A stretch of 64,000 nt of DNA from Ochromonas danica (GCA_015146655.1 VKHL01000055.1:62001-126000), one strand, 5' to 3'. Shown: positions 44,301-55,541, counted from the first letter of the stretch. Translations and numbers: made by a program. The notes: generated by a model from the letters alone, not told the origin.

Positions 44301-47300
44301 GCACGAACACACACTTTGCATTCCTCTGCTCTTCCTAAACCTGCTTTACCTCCTTCTGATGCCTTGATGCTAGCCTCTCATGACGTCTTCCTGGGAGGAG
44401 GTAGAGGAGCAGCAGCAGCAGCAGGAGGAGGAGGAGGTGTGCGTAGTAAGCAACGCAGTGCTCGCACAGACATTACCACGAGTGAAGAAGGTAGTCCTAT
44501 GCCATGCATGGAGGCGTTCTACCTCTTCCAGGAGGAGGTCTACCCTGCACTGCTACAGAGCCACGCCTTCCTAGCAGTCATGCTGATGAGACGCTGTCTA
44601 CTAGATGATGACCACCTCGATGAGGCCTGCTGCACTCGACTGGACCTGCCATCACTACCTGCTACTACTACTAGTAGCACTACCCTCCCCTCCTCCTCCT
44701 TCAACAACAATATGCTACCTGCTGGTAGTCGCATCCACCACCAGACCAACCTCGCGCAGAGCAATAATAGTGGTAGCAATAGTAACAAGAGAGGTAGTCT
44801 GAACTTACTCTTCCATATCCGCGACTATCTCTCTCACTGCCCTGACGACATGATCCGCCTCTCCTTCGCACACCTGTGCTCTGCTACCCTTCACAGTGCT
44901 GGCATGCTTCGACTGTGCAAACTACTCCATCCTATCTTCTTCACCTCGTGTTTGAAGGAACACATGGGTAGTTATGGTAGGAAGATAGGAGAAGGAGGGT
45001 TTGGCACGGTGTGTGAGGTAGTGTGTCCTGTGCACTGTGCGAGGTATAAGTCCTTCTCTCATTGTTATGGATGCTATAAGGCGTCGAAGGGATTGTCTAC
45101 CTCTCCTTTACGACAGCAACAGTCATCGTTAGCCTTTGATCAAGAAGGTAGTACTGGGGGTAGTAGCAGGAGGAGGAGGAGGGCGAGCAGTAGTAGCAGG
45201 AGGAGGAGTGGTAATGGTGGTAGTAGTAGTGGTGGTGGCCGTAGTTGCAGTGAGCATCGCTACCATTCTCTCCATCAACGACGCTTCGCTGTCAAGCGAC
45301 TACCTCGTGAGCGCTCTCTGCACGACTACCCTTCCATCATCTTCTCGCTCTTCCAAGAGATCACTGCCTTAGAACGACTACAACATTGTATTGGAGTCTG
45401 TGGGATAGAAGACTATGGTGTAGTCGATGGTGAGTATTGGGTAGTCATGGAGGCTGGATGGATGACCTTGTCACAGTGGAGAACACACTGTGTTACTACC
45501 ACTACCACCACTACCTCGAACACTACCTCTTCTACTACTACAAGGGAAGATATCCATCTCTACCTGATGCTCTACCTGGACATCTTATTCATTCTCCGTG
45601 AGGTACATGGTAGTGACGTCATTCACTTCGATCTGAAAGGTAGCAACTTCTTGTTGAGAGAAGATCCTCGACTACCTGCTACCACCGGACATCTTCAACA
45701 GTGTCAAGCACAGGATCGACTATCAGGTGTGCTCTTCTTGGCTGACTTTGGTGAGGCATTACCTGCTGCTAGTGCTAATAGTGCTGGTACTAGCAGTAGT
45801 GCTACCTCTTCTGTAGGGGGTAGGGGGAGGAGGAGGGCAAGAGGTACCATGGCGATACAAAGTCCTGAGATGTTGGCTATCTCTGAGTCATCATCATCAT
45901 CGTCGTCATATACTATTGGAGAGAATGGTATTGGAGGAGGGGGTAGCAGTGAGGTAGGAGGAGGAGGAGGGTTAGAAGACTTGGGTAGACATCGAAATGG
46001 TCTACGAAGATCATTCCAGATTGGTCACTCTCCTTCACCTTCTACTACCATTAATACCACTACTACCACTATCAACACTACCATAGCTGGTACACCATAC
46101 ACTGCTACTACTACACCCTCCACCTCCACCACCCAACTACCAGGTAATGATCTACCAGGTCTAGCAAGTGACATCTGGTCAGTGGGGTGTTTGTTGGTGG
46201 AGATCCTCACAGGATCACTTCTCTTCGCTGACAGAGCCTGGCCTGAGCTATACACCAAACTGTGTCTCAACAAAGACCCTTCCCTCTGGCAGACTGACCT
46301 GCTAGCTGTGCTTGACAAGGTACTAGTCTGCTTGAAGCAGGAGGAGGAGGAGGTGGTGGTGGTGATTAGAGAGGGTATTCGGAAGATCATCTTGGCTGCT
46401 ATGAAGCAAGATAGTCATCAACGAGCTACCCTGGATGAACTCATTAACTTAACCAAGCAGGTGCTACGAGAGATGGAATACACTCGAGGAGGTAGTGGAG
46501 GAGCAGGAGGAGGAAGAGAGAGGGTAGATACCTTCTCCGATGATGGTGTAGAAGATGATGAACATAGTCTAACTCATTCCTTCTCAGAGGTTCAATTGAA
46601 AGATTTACCTCAGACTACTACTACCTCCTCCTCGTTGAAGAAGAAGCAGGAGCAGCAGAAGGAGGAGGAGGAGAGGGTAGTGGTGGTAGAGAAGCAGGTA
46701 GTAAGACCAGACCAGCAAGAAGCAGAAGAGGTAGTGGAAGAGGAAGATAGCAGTGGTAGTGGTAGAGGTAGAGAAGTTATGGCTATCTCTTCTGACCTCT
46801 TCACAGTCTTTCAGTTCGCTCCCTTCGTGTGGATTGGCGCTACCCACACTGTTGATACCCTCCTTGCACCTCTTCTACACCTTGTAGCCTCAGCAGCAGG
46901 AGCAGGAGGGAGTCCTCCTCGTCCTCCTGTTATGACTTGTCAGTCACTGCTGCGATGTAGTGATCGAGGAGGAGGCAGTAGTGGTGTAGGAAGGGTGAAT
47001 GCAGATTCATTTAGGCCTTGTTTAGCCATGGACCACTTCATCCAGACTGGCTGCGGAATGCATCGTCTACCCGCTGACTTCCTCGCTGACCTGCTCTACT
47101 CACATGTACCCCCCGCCTACCACACCTCCTTGCCACTACCTCTTTCTACTCCTCCGGGGATTATCCATGTGCAGATCACTCGAAATAAAGCTACAGGAGA
47201 GAGAGGTAGTGGTAGTGGGGGGAGAGGTAGTGGTGGTAGTGGTAAGAGGAGGAGGAATCACTGTGTGTATGAGATGGAGATCAACTTAGTGGATGATGAT

Positions 47301-47837
47301 GTCTCTTCTATCCGCAGAGATCTCAGAGAAGTCTACGAGGAGATTGTAGCCTTTTGGCAACTACCACCTCCACAGTCACCACTACCTCGAGCACTACCTC
47401 CTCCTATCATCCTCATCAGTATTGATGATGAGAAGGATGATCAAAGAAGGAAAGAAGATCAAGAAGATGAAGGCTTGACTAGTCCTCCTGATGTCGAGTC
47501 AGCAGCCTCATTATCCCCAGTAGGAGATGTAGGAGGAGGAGGAGATGTAGTGATGAATGCGAAGTATTACGACCAACTTGTATTTAACACAGGTCTCACT
47601 CTAGCAGGGATGATTTCTGCTGCTATGGAGTCAAGACTAAAGAAATGCTCAGCAGGAGGAGGAGGAGGTTGTTACTACACCTGGTCTACCTCATCTGGTA
47701 AAAGAATTCGATACAAGGATTTGGATGTCTTACGTCGTGTAGGTCGCTTTCAACGAGTCATGCCTTGGATGGATGACCTGTTAGACCTTGCTTTCCTTCA
47801 AGACCTTCTCTTCTCTTCACCTTCCTCTACACCCTAA
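40448..47837 (+). CDS. giant Tudor-like/protein-kinase protein
   Basis: Three exons (40448-42469, 42581-43559, 43669-47837) give 2,389 residues. The N-terminal part holds helical segments and a 12-Gln run. A Tudor/agenet-like module lies near 783-837 (YQIGDLVDGLFSLENGSKRW, then YPGRVTGINEDLTFAILFDD). The kinase domain begins near 1441: GEGGFGTVCE, FAVKR (Lys near 1543), HFDLKGSN (1653-1660), DFGE (1693-1696), then SDIWSVGCLLVEILTG. The catalytic loop has HFD instead of HRD, and large Ser/Gly/Thr/Arg insertions split the lobes (after the P-loop, after the hinge and in the activation segment). Catalytic Lys, Asp and DFG are kept, so it is probably active. Gly/Ser/Thr runs occur throughout. No known family matches as a whole. 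The start ATG 40448 has CACC before it. Confidence 0.82.
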
Positions 47838-48012
47838 CATAACATAACATAACATAACATAACATAACAGAGGGAGAGAGACAAGTCATGGTATAGTACG
47901 GTATGACATGGCATGACATGGTGTACTATGGTATACTATGCAAGTCATGCTATGACATGGCATGCTACGTATGGTATGGTATGACATGGTTTGCTGTACT
48001 ATGACTTGGTAT
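47834..48012. repeat. ATAAC pentamer microsatellite and degenerate ATGGTATG/ACATGGC repeats
   Basis: About seven (CATAA) copies overlap the kinase stop codon region (47834-47869). They are followed by about 130 bp built of scrambled ATGGTATG, ACATGGC and GTACTATG words (47885-48012). Confidence 0.8.
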
Positions 48013-48840
48013 GGTGTGGATGTGTGTGTGAGTGTGTATTCTACCCATGCTGTTCTCTCCTTTTGTTAGCCTTCACTTGATACACCTTCTGCGTTTTGAA
48101 CTACAAGACTTGAGCTGACAATTTCGTGATACTAGTAATATTTATACTGGACTAGACGTCTAGTAGTAGACCAGTAGACCGTCTAGTCTAATTATGATGT
48201 CGTAACCTGTACAGTATAATCATGAGTTGTGATAAGAGGCAGAAGCAGTAATGCTAACTATTGTATATATATAAGGCGACTAACTACTTACTGTAACTAT
48301 CTCATTCAGTTCTCTTGTATTGTTAGTACAAATACTGTAGACTATTGTACAGTAAGGGTTAGGGTTAGATGCTGTGCAGTGTCATCTTGTCCAGCATATC
48401 TTAAAGTTTAGCATTACAGTGTGCTAGTGAGAGGGTTGTAGAGTAGTGCCAAAGAGTTCTAACACTACATCAAGGAGTGTGTTGACATTGCAAAGCAAAG
48501 TAGTGAGTGGCTGAATGAGTGAAAGAATGAATGTACTGCATCACATCACTAAGATGGAAATTACTCTAGAGGAGACCTTCCTCATTTGGAGAAGTTCAAT
48601 GTACAAGCTAGAGTAGGGCTCTAGTTTGGAGATGTCTGCCCAGCAGCCATTGTGGAGCATGGGCCTATGAGATCGAAAATTCTCCATATTTTACGACCGA
48701 CTTTTTTTGGGGTGGTGCCCATTTTACAGACCAGATGCTCAGCAAGATGATGATTGGAGCTTGCAAGATGTTGTAGGTGCTGAAGATACAGTACCTAATG
48801 TAGACTATGAGAGTCATTATTGATTGGAAGAGGATTGAGA

Positions 48841-49075
48841 GTGACTGAGTAAGCGAATGAGTGTGAGTAAGTGAATGTGTGACTGAGTAAGTGACTGAGT
48901 GCCTGACTGAGTGTGAGCAAGTGAATGTGTGACTGAGTGAGTGAGTGAGTGACTGAGTGAGTGACTGAGTGACTGACTGAGTGTGAGCAAGTGAATGTGT
49001 GACTGAGTGAGTGAGTGAGTGACTGAGTGAGTGTGAGTAAGTGAATGTGTGACTGAGTGAGTGAGTGAGTGTTGA
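48841..49075. repeat. GTGA-based minisatellite with a 72-bp higher-order unit
   Basis: Tandem GTGA/CTGA tetramers are organised in longer blocks. The block starting CTGACTGAGTGTGAGCAAGT recurs 72 bp apart (about 48905 and 48977). A third, partly changed copy follows near 49030. Confidence 0.85.
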
Positions 49076-49238
49076 GGGAGACACAGTCACAGACTCTCTC
49101 AGACCTGCCTTGACTTACTAGATAAGAGTTAACCTTACAGTCTCCAACTACAAATAGAGTCTTACAACTGAGAGAAAGCCATCCCTACAATTCCCCACAG
49201 AGACTGTGTGGCCCATAGACTACTTACACAATACACAC

Positions 49239-49265
49239 GCACACTTACACACACACACACACAAC
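49239..49265. repeat. (CA)n microsatellite
   Basis: A short CA repeat, about ten units with one interruption. Confidence 0.8.
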
Positions 49266-49396
49266 CTCACTAACTGACAAGTTAACCCAATGCACCTCCC
49301 TCGAGAGTGACGGGTCAAGTCAAGAGATCAGAAGTACACAGTGACCAATGCTATGACAATATTTCCTTCATTATTGACTGACTGATTGGTTGATAT

Positions 49397-49540
49397 TTAT
49401 TCCTTGCGGAAAGATCGGAAGAAAGGTCTGCGATGATTCTTCTGCATCATATGAAATAAAGGAAAAATTACTCCTAGTACAATAAACAATGCACCCATAA
49501 GATAGGAGCTTGAAGTATACTGAAGTTTTGATAATGCCAT
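49397..49540 (-). CDS. small single-pass membrane protein, 47 residues
   Basis: An ATG at 49540 in good context (AAGAATGG) opens MALSKLQYTSSSYLMGALFI, continues with VLGVIFPLFHMM and ends with a basic tail (QKNHRRPFFRSFRKE) before TAA. One membrane helix with a positively charged tail is typical of small ER or mitochondrial subunits. No specific family was recognised. The frame is distinct from a longer overlapping frame (49778-49371) that has no hydrophobic logic. Transcript support is needed. Confidence 0.45.
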   Translation of the reverse strand: MALSKLQYTSSSYLMGALFIVLGVIFPLFHMMQKNHRRPFFRSFRKE

Positions 49541-49964
49541 TCTTCTTCGTCTTCAAAGGATTGTTTGCTTTGTGTTGGGAATGAACTGTCCAGCATGACA
49601 TAGTATTACGATGCGTGGTAATCACCTCCTTATTGTTTTGCGTGGTACGATTGAAGTGGCCACGTTTCACTGACAAGATTTGCCCCACGGGCCGGATTTC
49701 ACAACTCAGAACTGAAGAAGGAAATAGAAGGGGCTTTACCCTCCGCTGTGGACTAAATTTGACTGACGGATCAGCCATTCCACTTCGAAGTCATAATTAA
49801 ATATCCTTCACTATAGTGACCAACAACAAAGCCTCAATCTCTTCTTCCCTCACCCTTCTTCGCCCCCAGTCTCAACCCTCATCCTTCCTCTTACTGATCT
49901 TCCTTCCTTTGTCTATCTCCGTCCACCGTCATTCATTATTTTCACTATTTTATATAAATTTGTC
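49541..49964. other. intergenic between divergent genes
   Basis: Probable shared promoter region of the small membrane protein gene and the following four-exon gene; pyrimidine-rich toward the right. No gene was recognised. Confidence 0.4.
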
Positions 49965-51037
49965 ATGCATTCTCATCGTTCAAGAAGTAATTCTGTTGGT
50001 TTCTCTAACTCCGCTGCCACTGTTGTACCTGCCTATTCCTCGGATGAAGGGTAAGTATTATATATCTCATATATCTATATCATATATCTATCATATATCA
50101 TATAGTACTTTAGTGTTGTATTATTTATTAATTTTAATTTCTATTTTCTCTTGGTAGCAATTCAACATCTGAAGGAGGAAATGATGAAATTCAAATCCAT
50201 TTTAGTTTCATTTCCCATCAGGTAATAAACGTGATTTATAATTATTAATCATATCCTTCATTTTATTAACAAAATGTTTGTTTGCTTGTTTGCTTGTTTT
50301 TATCAGGTGGATCGTATCGTTGACGAAGAGCACATCTTTGATATTCTCTCTTCCAAGGTCAATGGTATCTATCGAGTTGAAGTGAAGAGTCGCAATGTTG
50401 ATTATGTAAGTAGTATTTGTGTGTGACCTGCTGGAATCCTTTGTCAATCCGCAGTATTTTATAAGGTTGTATGGGTTATTGTTAGGATTCTATAAAGCAG
50501 TTTGGCTATGGATTCGCTTTTAATGACTCTTGGGAAAGTGCCAAAGCGATGATCAATCTAATGAAGTGCTCGACGATTAACAGCATCACTTTTGACTGCA
50601 ACATTTCCAAACGAACTGCAAAGCTTATTTCTATGCGTTCTTCCCAACCTCCTAAGCGGGACAATATTGCTCGCAATGAAGAGAGCGCTACTGTATCTCA
50701 ACGTATGCCAATTAGTCTTCCTTTACCTCGCCCTTTAGTCACAGCAAGTCAAACAGAGCAGCCAGTGAATGAGAACAGATTTCCTCTGCCTTATCACTCG
50801 ATGAGAGCGCAATCTGTCGGTCAGATACGTCAGATTTATTTGCCAACCATGCCTGGAGGAAGATACCCTCGACCCGTAGCTGTGCAGCAAGACAACTTCC
50901 ATTACCCTCTCGATGGCAGTGCTGTGACTGTAGTTCCTCCGAACCCCTCCTCTTCCAGCTCCTATCCACCTTATCCTCCTCCCCCAAGTGCCTATACTAC
51001 TCCCACTCCACCATTTTCCCATCCAAGTGCTTTTTAA
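49965..51037 (+). CDS. unrecognised four-exon protein with a proline-rich tail
   Basis: Four exons (49965-50050, 50158-50221, 50307-50405, 50486-51037) give 266 residues in one frame. The Ser-rich N-terminus (MHSHRSRSNSVGFSNS) leads into a compact middle part: EIQIHFSFISHQVDRIVDEE, then HIFDILSSKVNGIYRVEVKS and FGYGFAFNDSWESAKAMINL. Its alternating pattern and the closing ITFDCNISKRTAK suggest a small alpha/beta or RNA-recognition-like fold. The C-terminal third is Pro/Ser/Tyr-rich (YPPYPPPPSAYTTP). No known family matched by eye. The clean splice sites and whole-codon model support a real gene. Confidence 0.7.
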
Positions 51038-51559
51038 ATCAGTAGCGTGCCGCGGTCTATTTTCTTTAGTTTGCTTCCCCAATGTGATTACTATTTTGAT
51101 TGGCGCCAATTTGTTATTTCCATTCGCTATGCATCTCTATCTTCAGTATCTCCAGGTCAACTTCTTAGGATTATTAAAAATTATCTTTTCTCAGGTTTTT
51201 GTCAGTGTCACCCCTCTCTGCCCAGTAAATGAAGCTGAAAGTGTCTTTTGTTGGTGTGATGATGAATCTTATAACATTTCTAAAGGATGATGGAGTTGAG
51301 TAAGTTAGAAGTGATAAAGTTTTGCTCATTTTGTGTGATGTTCAATTGATTAGAAAGATATGCCACTTGCAAAGTAACTGTGCATGTTCGTTCTCAGTTT
51401 TAGAATCTAAACCTTCTAAAGCTACATTCTTAAATATTTATGTGATCTTCATTTGTTTGACTTCTTTTCCGTCCCTGCCAACCTGATTTGATCTATCCAT
51501 GCACTTCGCTGTCATCCTCCAGTCTGTTTCTATACGAGCTTGTTAGGGAAGATATTATG
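51038..51559. other. intergenic (convergent 3' ends)
   Basis: Between the four-exon gene and the rhomboid gene. AT-rich; no supported gene. A frame at 50988-51290 overlaps the previous gene's end and is probably accidental. Confidence 0.4.
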
Positions 51560-52522
51560 CTATCGCCTATTGCTCCTTACTCGCTGTGAAGAAGAAGTGG
51601 TAGATGATCTGTCATACCGTTGCAGACGGTGTGCTCTCAACTCTTCTGCAGATGGAGATGGACCTGAATAAAACCTGTTCAGATCGTCAACATCTTCTAA
51701 CTCGATTTCTGCATCACTGGAAATTTCTTCATAATAAACCTCCTCCTCCTCCACCTCTTGATCAGTAGTGGATTCATTCAAAGTCGATCTACGGTAAGTA
51801 TACCGAGGTGCCTCTAGGCTCATTGTCAATCCAGGAAGGTGAATATAGATCCATCCTGCCAAGATTCCCGCTAAGTGTCCTAAGAAAGAGGCATTGGGAG
51901 TGACAATGGAGATGAGGACCAACTCTAACCAAGCAGCATACTTGGCAGGCACTGCCAGCCCTGCTATCATTGTCCGCTCAGGTGATCCATAGTTTAAGAC
52001 ATACTTCAAGCTAAATAAGACAGCAGAGAATCCTATAGCACATGTACTATATCCTGAGATATCATCTGTGATCTTCATCTCATGTAATCCACCAGCTATG
52101 AGAACGAGTAGACTATGTGATACTATCAAAGAGAACACTACCAGATAGAGGAACCCTGCTGGACCCATCTTACCTTCCAATTGAACACCTTTCCAACATA
52201 GACTCAACATGTTATAATAGAGATGCATGTCATCAGCATGCATGAAACCTGCAAGTAGTAATCGATTCCATAACAATCCCTTCCCTTGTAATAACGAAGA
52301 AAGGATAAGACGAGGATTGATACAGTTCTGACCTACATTAGCTAAAGAATAGCCTAAGAAAGTAGGGTAAGGATGAACATGGACAAGGATGTTCAAGCCT
52401 AGTAAGGCTATGGTAACAACAGGTTTGACAGGCAGATGCTCTAATTGGGAAAAGATCTGCCAGAGCAAGCCCAGGATAACAGGTGAGATGCCATTATTTC
52501 TCCGTCTTTGCTGACCATACAT
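51560..52522 (-). CDS. rhomboid-family intramembrane serine protease (RHBDD1/RHBL4-like)
   Basis: A single exon encodes 320 residues. About six membrane segments come first, then a long acidic C-terminal tail. Catalytic Ser is in IGFSAVLFSLK (Ser 166) and catalytic His in FLGHLAGILAGW (His 216). The L1/HxxxN-type region is HLYYNMLSLCWKG. These fit the RHBDD1/RHBL4 group, ER proteases linked to ER-associated degradation in animals. The tail has a stretch of Glu/Asp (EVEEEEVYYEE, DAEIELEDVDD) in place of a recognised ubiquitin- or p97-binding motif. Substrates unknown. Confidence 0.88.
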   Translation of the reverse strand: MYGQQRRRNNGISPVILGLLWQIFSQLEHLPVKPVVTIALLGLNILVHVHPYPTFLGYSLANVGQNCINPRLILSSLLQGKGLLWNRLLLAGFMHADDMHLYYNMLSLCWKGVQLEGKMGPAGFLYLVVFSLIVSHSLLVLIAGGLHEMKITDDISGYSTCAIGFSAVLFSLKYVLNYGSPERTMIAGLAVPAKYAAWLELVLISIVTPNASFLGHLAGILAGWIYIHLPGLTMSLEAPRYTYRRSTLNESTTDQEVEEEEVYYEEISSDAEIELEDVDDLNRFYSGPSPSAEELRAHRLQRYDRSSTTSSSQRVRSNRR

Positions 52523-52777
52523 TCTCTACTCTTAACTACAGTATTCGTAATAGAAAGGATTATGGCAAATAGACTATCTGATTCACTGTCTTCTTTTCTC
52601 TTTTGCCTCGTGGCAAACTCTCTCTCTCACCCTTCCATTCCATGGAAAATTGCCACCATGGAATCTGTATGGAATATTTATGGAATACACATGGAATACG
52701 GAATGCACTTTGTGGGAGGATTAACTATTACATCTTCGTATGCGCTAAAAGACATAAAGATTATTCATTTTTTCCGA

Positions 52778-53818
52778 TTAATACGTTGTAGAGTTGTGAA
52801 TATCTAGAAGAAATTGTAGTAGTGCGATGTTCAACTCACGGTAGATCGAAAGATGTCGAAAATGATAGTGATCAAAGTAGGCTTCCTTTGTATTGACCAG
52901 ATGCTTCGTTAAAGCAAAGGTATCAAAGAGTAGGAAACCTGATGAAGAAAGCTGCTTGCGAAATCCTTCGTCTTCAAATTGTGCTCCTCGATTTAGTTCG
53001 GTTGTTGTAGCTTTCCAAATGGCATATTTGGTTGCTTTACTCACGGCTGCCTGGAGACGAGGTAGATATGATGATTGACTAACTAGGTGGTGACTCCAGA
53101 ACCCGTGGTTGAAGATCAGATAGTCAGGCTGGAAAGGTACAAGCTTATGAGTGATGAAGTCATGGGCATCAGCGTAGCTCTGATTTGCATCAGGGCTGAA
53201 GGATAGAAGATTAGGTTGGCCCATACAGTTAGCAGAGAATTCTCTCAGCGTGGGGAAGTCTCTGCTCAACAGGATAGGGTTGGGAGGGAAAAAGCTATTC
53301 AATGTGATCGTCAGATTGAGTCCATAGTGATAGAAATAACGATTTTCACGACAAGAATGAAATACAACATCGTGTCGATAGGCATCTACTATTTCATGGC
53401 ATCCCATACGCTTGTTCGTAGAGCGTAAAAATCCATCCCAGCTGCCAAATTCCTTCTCTCGAATCATGTTAGGCAGACCTGGATCTTCTAACCATTGTCC
53501 CGATGAAAGAAACCAAGCCAATGATAAGTACTGATATCGTGTAAGAGAGTCACCGATGAGACTGATTCTCTTGTTACGAAGAAATCCTAACCACTTCAAA
53601 TCTATTCCATTTCTCAGAGGGTGATCTTTGAATCTTACTATGAAAGCATCTTGCCATGATTCATTATGAGAGTGCCAAGGATAATCTTCTATAGAGCTAC
53701 CACCATCCACTGTTGCTGACCAGGAACAGTTGAGAAGAGATAATAGCAGAGTAAAATAGAGAGAGCAAGTCAATAGTAACCACTTCATACCACCACGGAG
53801 TCCAACCATCAAAACCAT
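52778..53818 (-). CDS. PC-esterase/GDS-motif (PMR5-TBL-like) secreted protein
   Basis: A single exon encodes 346 residues. A signal anchor lies at about 11-34 (MKWLLLTCSLYFTLLLSLLN). The block I GDS motif is SLIGDSLTRYQYLSLAWFL (Ser 91), as in PC-esterase/trichome-birefringence-like acetyltransferases. The C-terminal acidic-His motif expected in the family is represented by YFDHYHFRHLS. Other conserved features: WEDAFI-like WQDAFIVRF, NHGFWSHH and DxxH spacing. TBL proteins O-acetylate cell-wall or surface glycans in the Golgi. ATG 53788 (MKWLL) is an alternative start that would put the signal peptide at the very N-terminus. Confidence 0.75.
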   Translation of the reverse strand: MVLMVGLRGGMKWLLLTCSLYFTLLLSLLNCSWSATVDGGSSIEDYPWHSHNESWQDAFIVRFKDHPLRNGIDLKWLGFLRNKRISLIGDSLTRYQYLSLAWFLSSGQWLEDPGLPNMIREKEFGSWDGFLRSTNKRMGCHEIVDAYRHDVVFHSCRENRYFYHYGLNLTITLNSFFPPNPILLSRDFPTLREFSANCMGQPNLLSFSPDANQSYADAHDFITHKLVPFQPDYLIFNHGFWSHHLVSQSSYLPRLQAAVSKATKYAIWKATTTELNRGAQFEDEGFRKQLSSSGFLLFDTFALTKHLVNTKEAYFDHYHFRHLSIYRELNIALLQFLLDIHNSTTY

Positions 53819-54444
53819 GGCAGAGGGAAAGAAGGGTTGTCAATGTGAGGTTTGGAGGGTTGGCTGCTGTCTTGCGGTCACCCCGAGATCCAACTACAAC
53901 CCAACCACAGGTTGAGGTGCGACCCTATCTTTACCAAAAGTCTTCTTTCACGGTATCAAAACTAAGTTAATCAGGGTTGAAAAGGCGAAAAGAAGGTTGA
54001 GCGACAAGGCAAAAGACAGCTGTGAATGGTGTGCGTCGCGCTACGGCCTCCCCGTTTTGGCTCTCTCTGTCACTCCCTCCACCCGCTCCTTTCCACCACA
54101 TACTTACTACGGTCGCACGAAACTGCCCATCTGGTGTCCATGCCCGCTGAGAGATCATTGTTTTGGCTGTTAGTGAAATAAGATGAATAGTTATCAAAGA
54201 ACAGAGGCCATTACATTATAGTAAATTGAATTTCCTATCGAATGACTCCATTCTCACCAGGTACGAATGAGAAACCAAATAGTTTGAACGCTTTGAAAAT
54301 GAAGATAATTTAAAGGAATTGCTTTAAATTGAGAGGAATTCCTTTTACTGTAAAGCTTTTTGTCAAGACGAACCTAACCCCACTAGAAGGGAAAACAATA
54401 CATAAGTCTGAGTTGTTTAGTTTATCTGTTATTGACCTCTGAAG
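53819..54444. other. intergenic
   Basis: GC-richer sequence around 53860-54120, then AT-rich. A minus frame at 54197-53967 has no recognisable content. It probably includes the PC-esterase promoter. Confidence 0.4.
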
Positions 54445-54870
54445 TTGAACCAATGGAATCTGAAGAACCCACAACAAATCTTTGTCATCAACTTTGTCAT
54501 CTCAAGAAAATTTCAGTCCCTCCGTTCTGAACCATTCTTCGCTTTATTACCAAAGGCATCGCCAAGGGATTACAACAGTTGCATGAACCCCAACCTGGAT
54601 CTCACTGCGGAGAATATTGTGCTGACTGATGACTATCACTGCACGCTGATGGACTTTGGTCAGTGATACTAACTAAAAAATGATACTTAAGAAGTTGGTT
54701 GATATGCAAACTTCTCGCCTCGACTGACTTCAACTCCTCCCCCTCAGCATGTAATATACCTAGCCCCTATCATCTTAATTCGGAATCTACTGCTGGGTAA
54801 GGAGACTTACTTGCATCGTTTACATAGATGGCTGAAGAAATCCTCCCAAATCATCGTCTTGGAGTAATTT
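54445..54870 (+). pseudogene. relic of a protein kinase domain
   Basis: The plus strand carries RFITKGIAKGLQQLHE in one frame (near 54540-54587) and, in another, LDLTAENIVLTDDYHCTLMD followed by FG (to 54661). Together these match the end of kinase helix E and the catalytic loop/DFG region (...LHxxN.xHxDLxxENILL..DY...L.DFG). The HRDLKPEN core has become NLDLTAEN, and a frame change and stops separate the pieces. A further fragment near 54750 (HVIYLAPIIL) may be the APE region. The rest of the domain is not visible. Confidence 0.5.
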
Positions 54871-55541
54871 AGTGGATGACCTGTCCTGGACAGGGGCTGA
54901 AATTCTCTTTATGCTATGATGAACTGACGACACTATGATTATGTAATGACAAATTGCTACTACATGAGCAAAGCAAATAAAGGATAACAACAAAAACAAA
55001 AAAGTTTCCCACCGACAAGTTCGTTAGTGTTACCCTGTAAAAGGATAATGTGAGGAAAAGGATTTGGTAGTCTAGGGCAGACGACTAAAAAACCTCACGA
55101 GACTACACACCTAAACAGATATGCGATTCAGAATAGAGATGCATGCTTATCGCTGCAAACTATTGATATTTGTAGATCGTACGGGTACACTCTAACATCC
55201 AACAAAAGACAAGATGGAAAGTGTTCACAGAACTCACAACAACAGAGGAGGCTGCCTGTCTTGTAAGAGGAGGAGAGAGAAAAGAAAGACAATCAATCGA
55301 CCCTAGTCCATAACATGGATGAACCACAGGATCGCATTGAGCAGTCAATCTGTACTACCTCTCCTTCTCCTCCAAGACAAGCAACATCAATGTAGCGAGA
55401 AAGGTATTCAGCAGAGGAAAAGAAAGTAGCTACACAATAAATAAGGGAACATCAGAGTACAGTAGAGCAGAGTAGATAGAGGCAGGGCGAGGCTGAGAAA
55501 TGTTTCGAAAGTTTGCAAATTTTAACAAAGTTTGAAATAGA
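54871..55541. other. intergenic
   Basis: No supported gene. A minus frame at 55348-55160 is short and unremarkable. Confidence 0.4.

Larger units (their letters stand above)
47838..49396. other. repeat-rich intergenic region
   Basis: About 1.6 kb between the kinase gene and the small membrane protein gene. It contains the repeats listed separately, a CTAG-rich patch (about 48147-48192), a short TTAGGG-like stretch (48353-48370) and the GTGA minisatellite. No supported gene was found. Confidence 0.55.

Noticed and set aside
48353-48370. TTAGGG-like stretch as an interstitial telomere
   Set aside because: Only about two and a half units; easily explained as simple sequence.
48665-49090. 141-codon frame rich in Ser/His/Thr/Leu
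   Set aside because: It is a translation of the GTGA minisatellite, not a gene.
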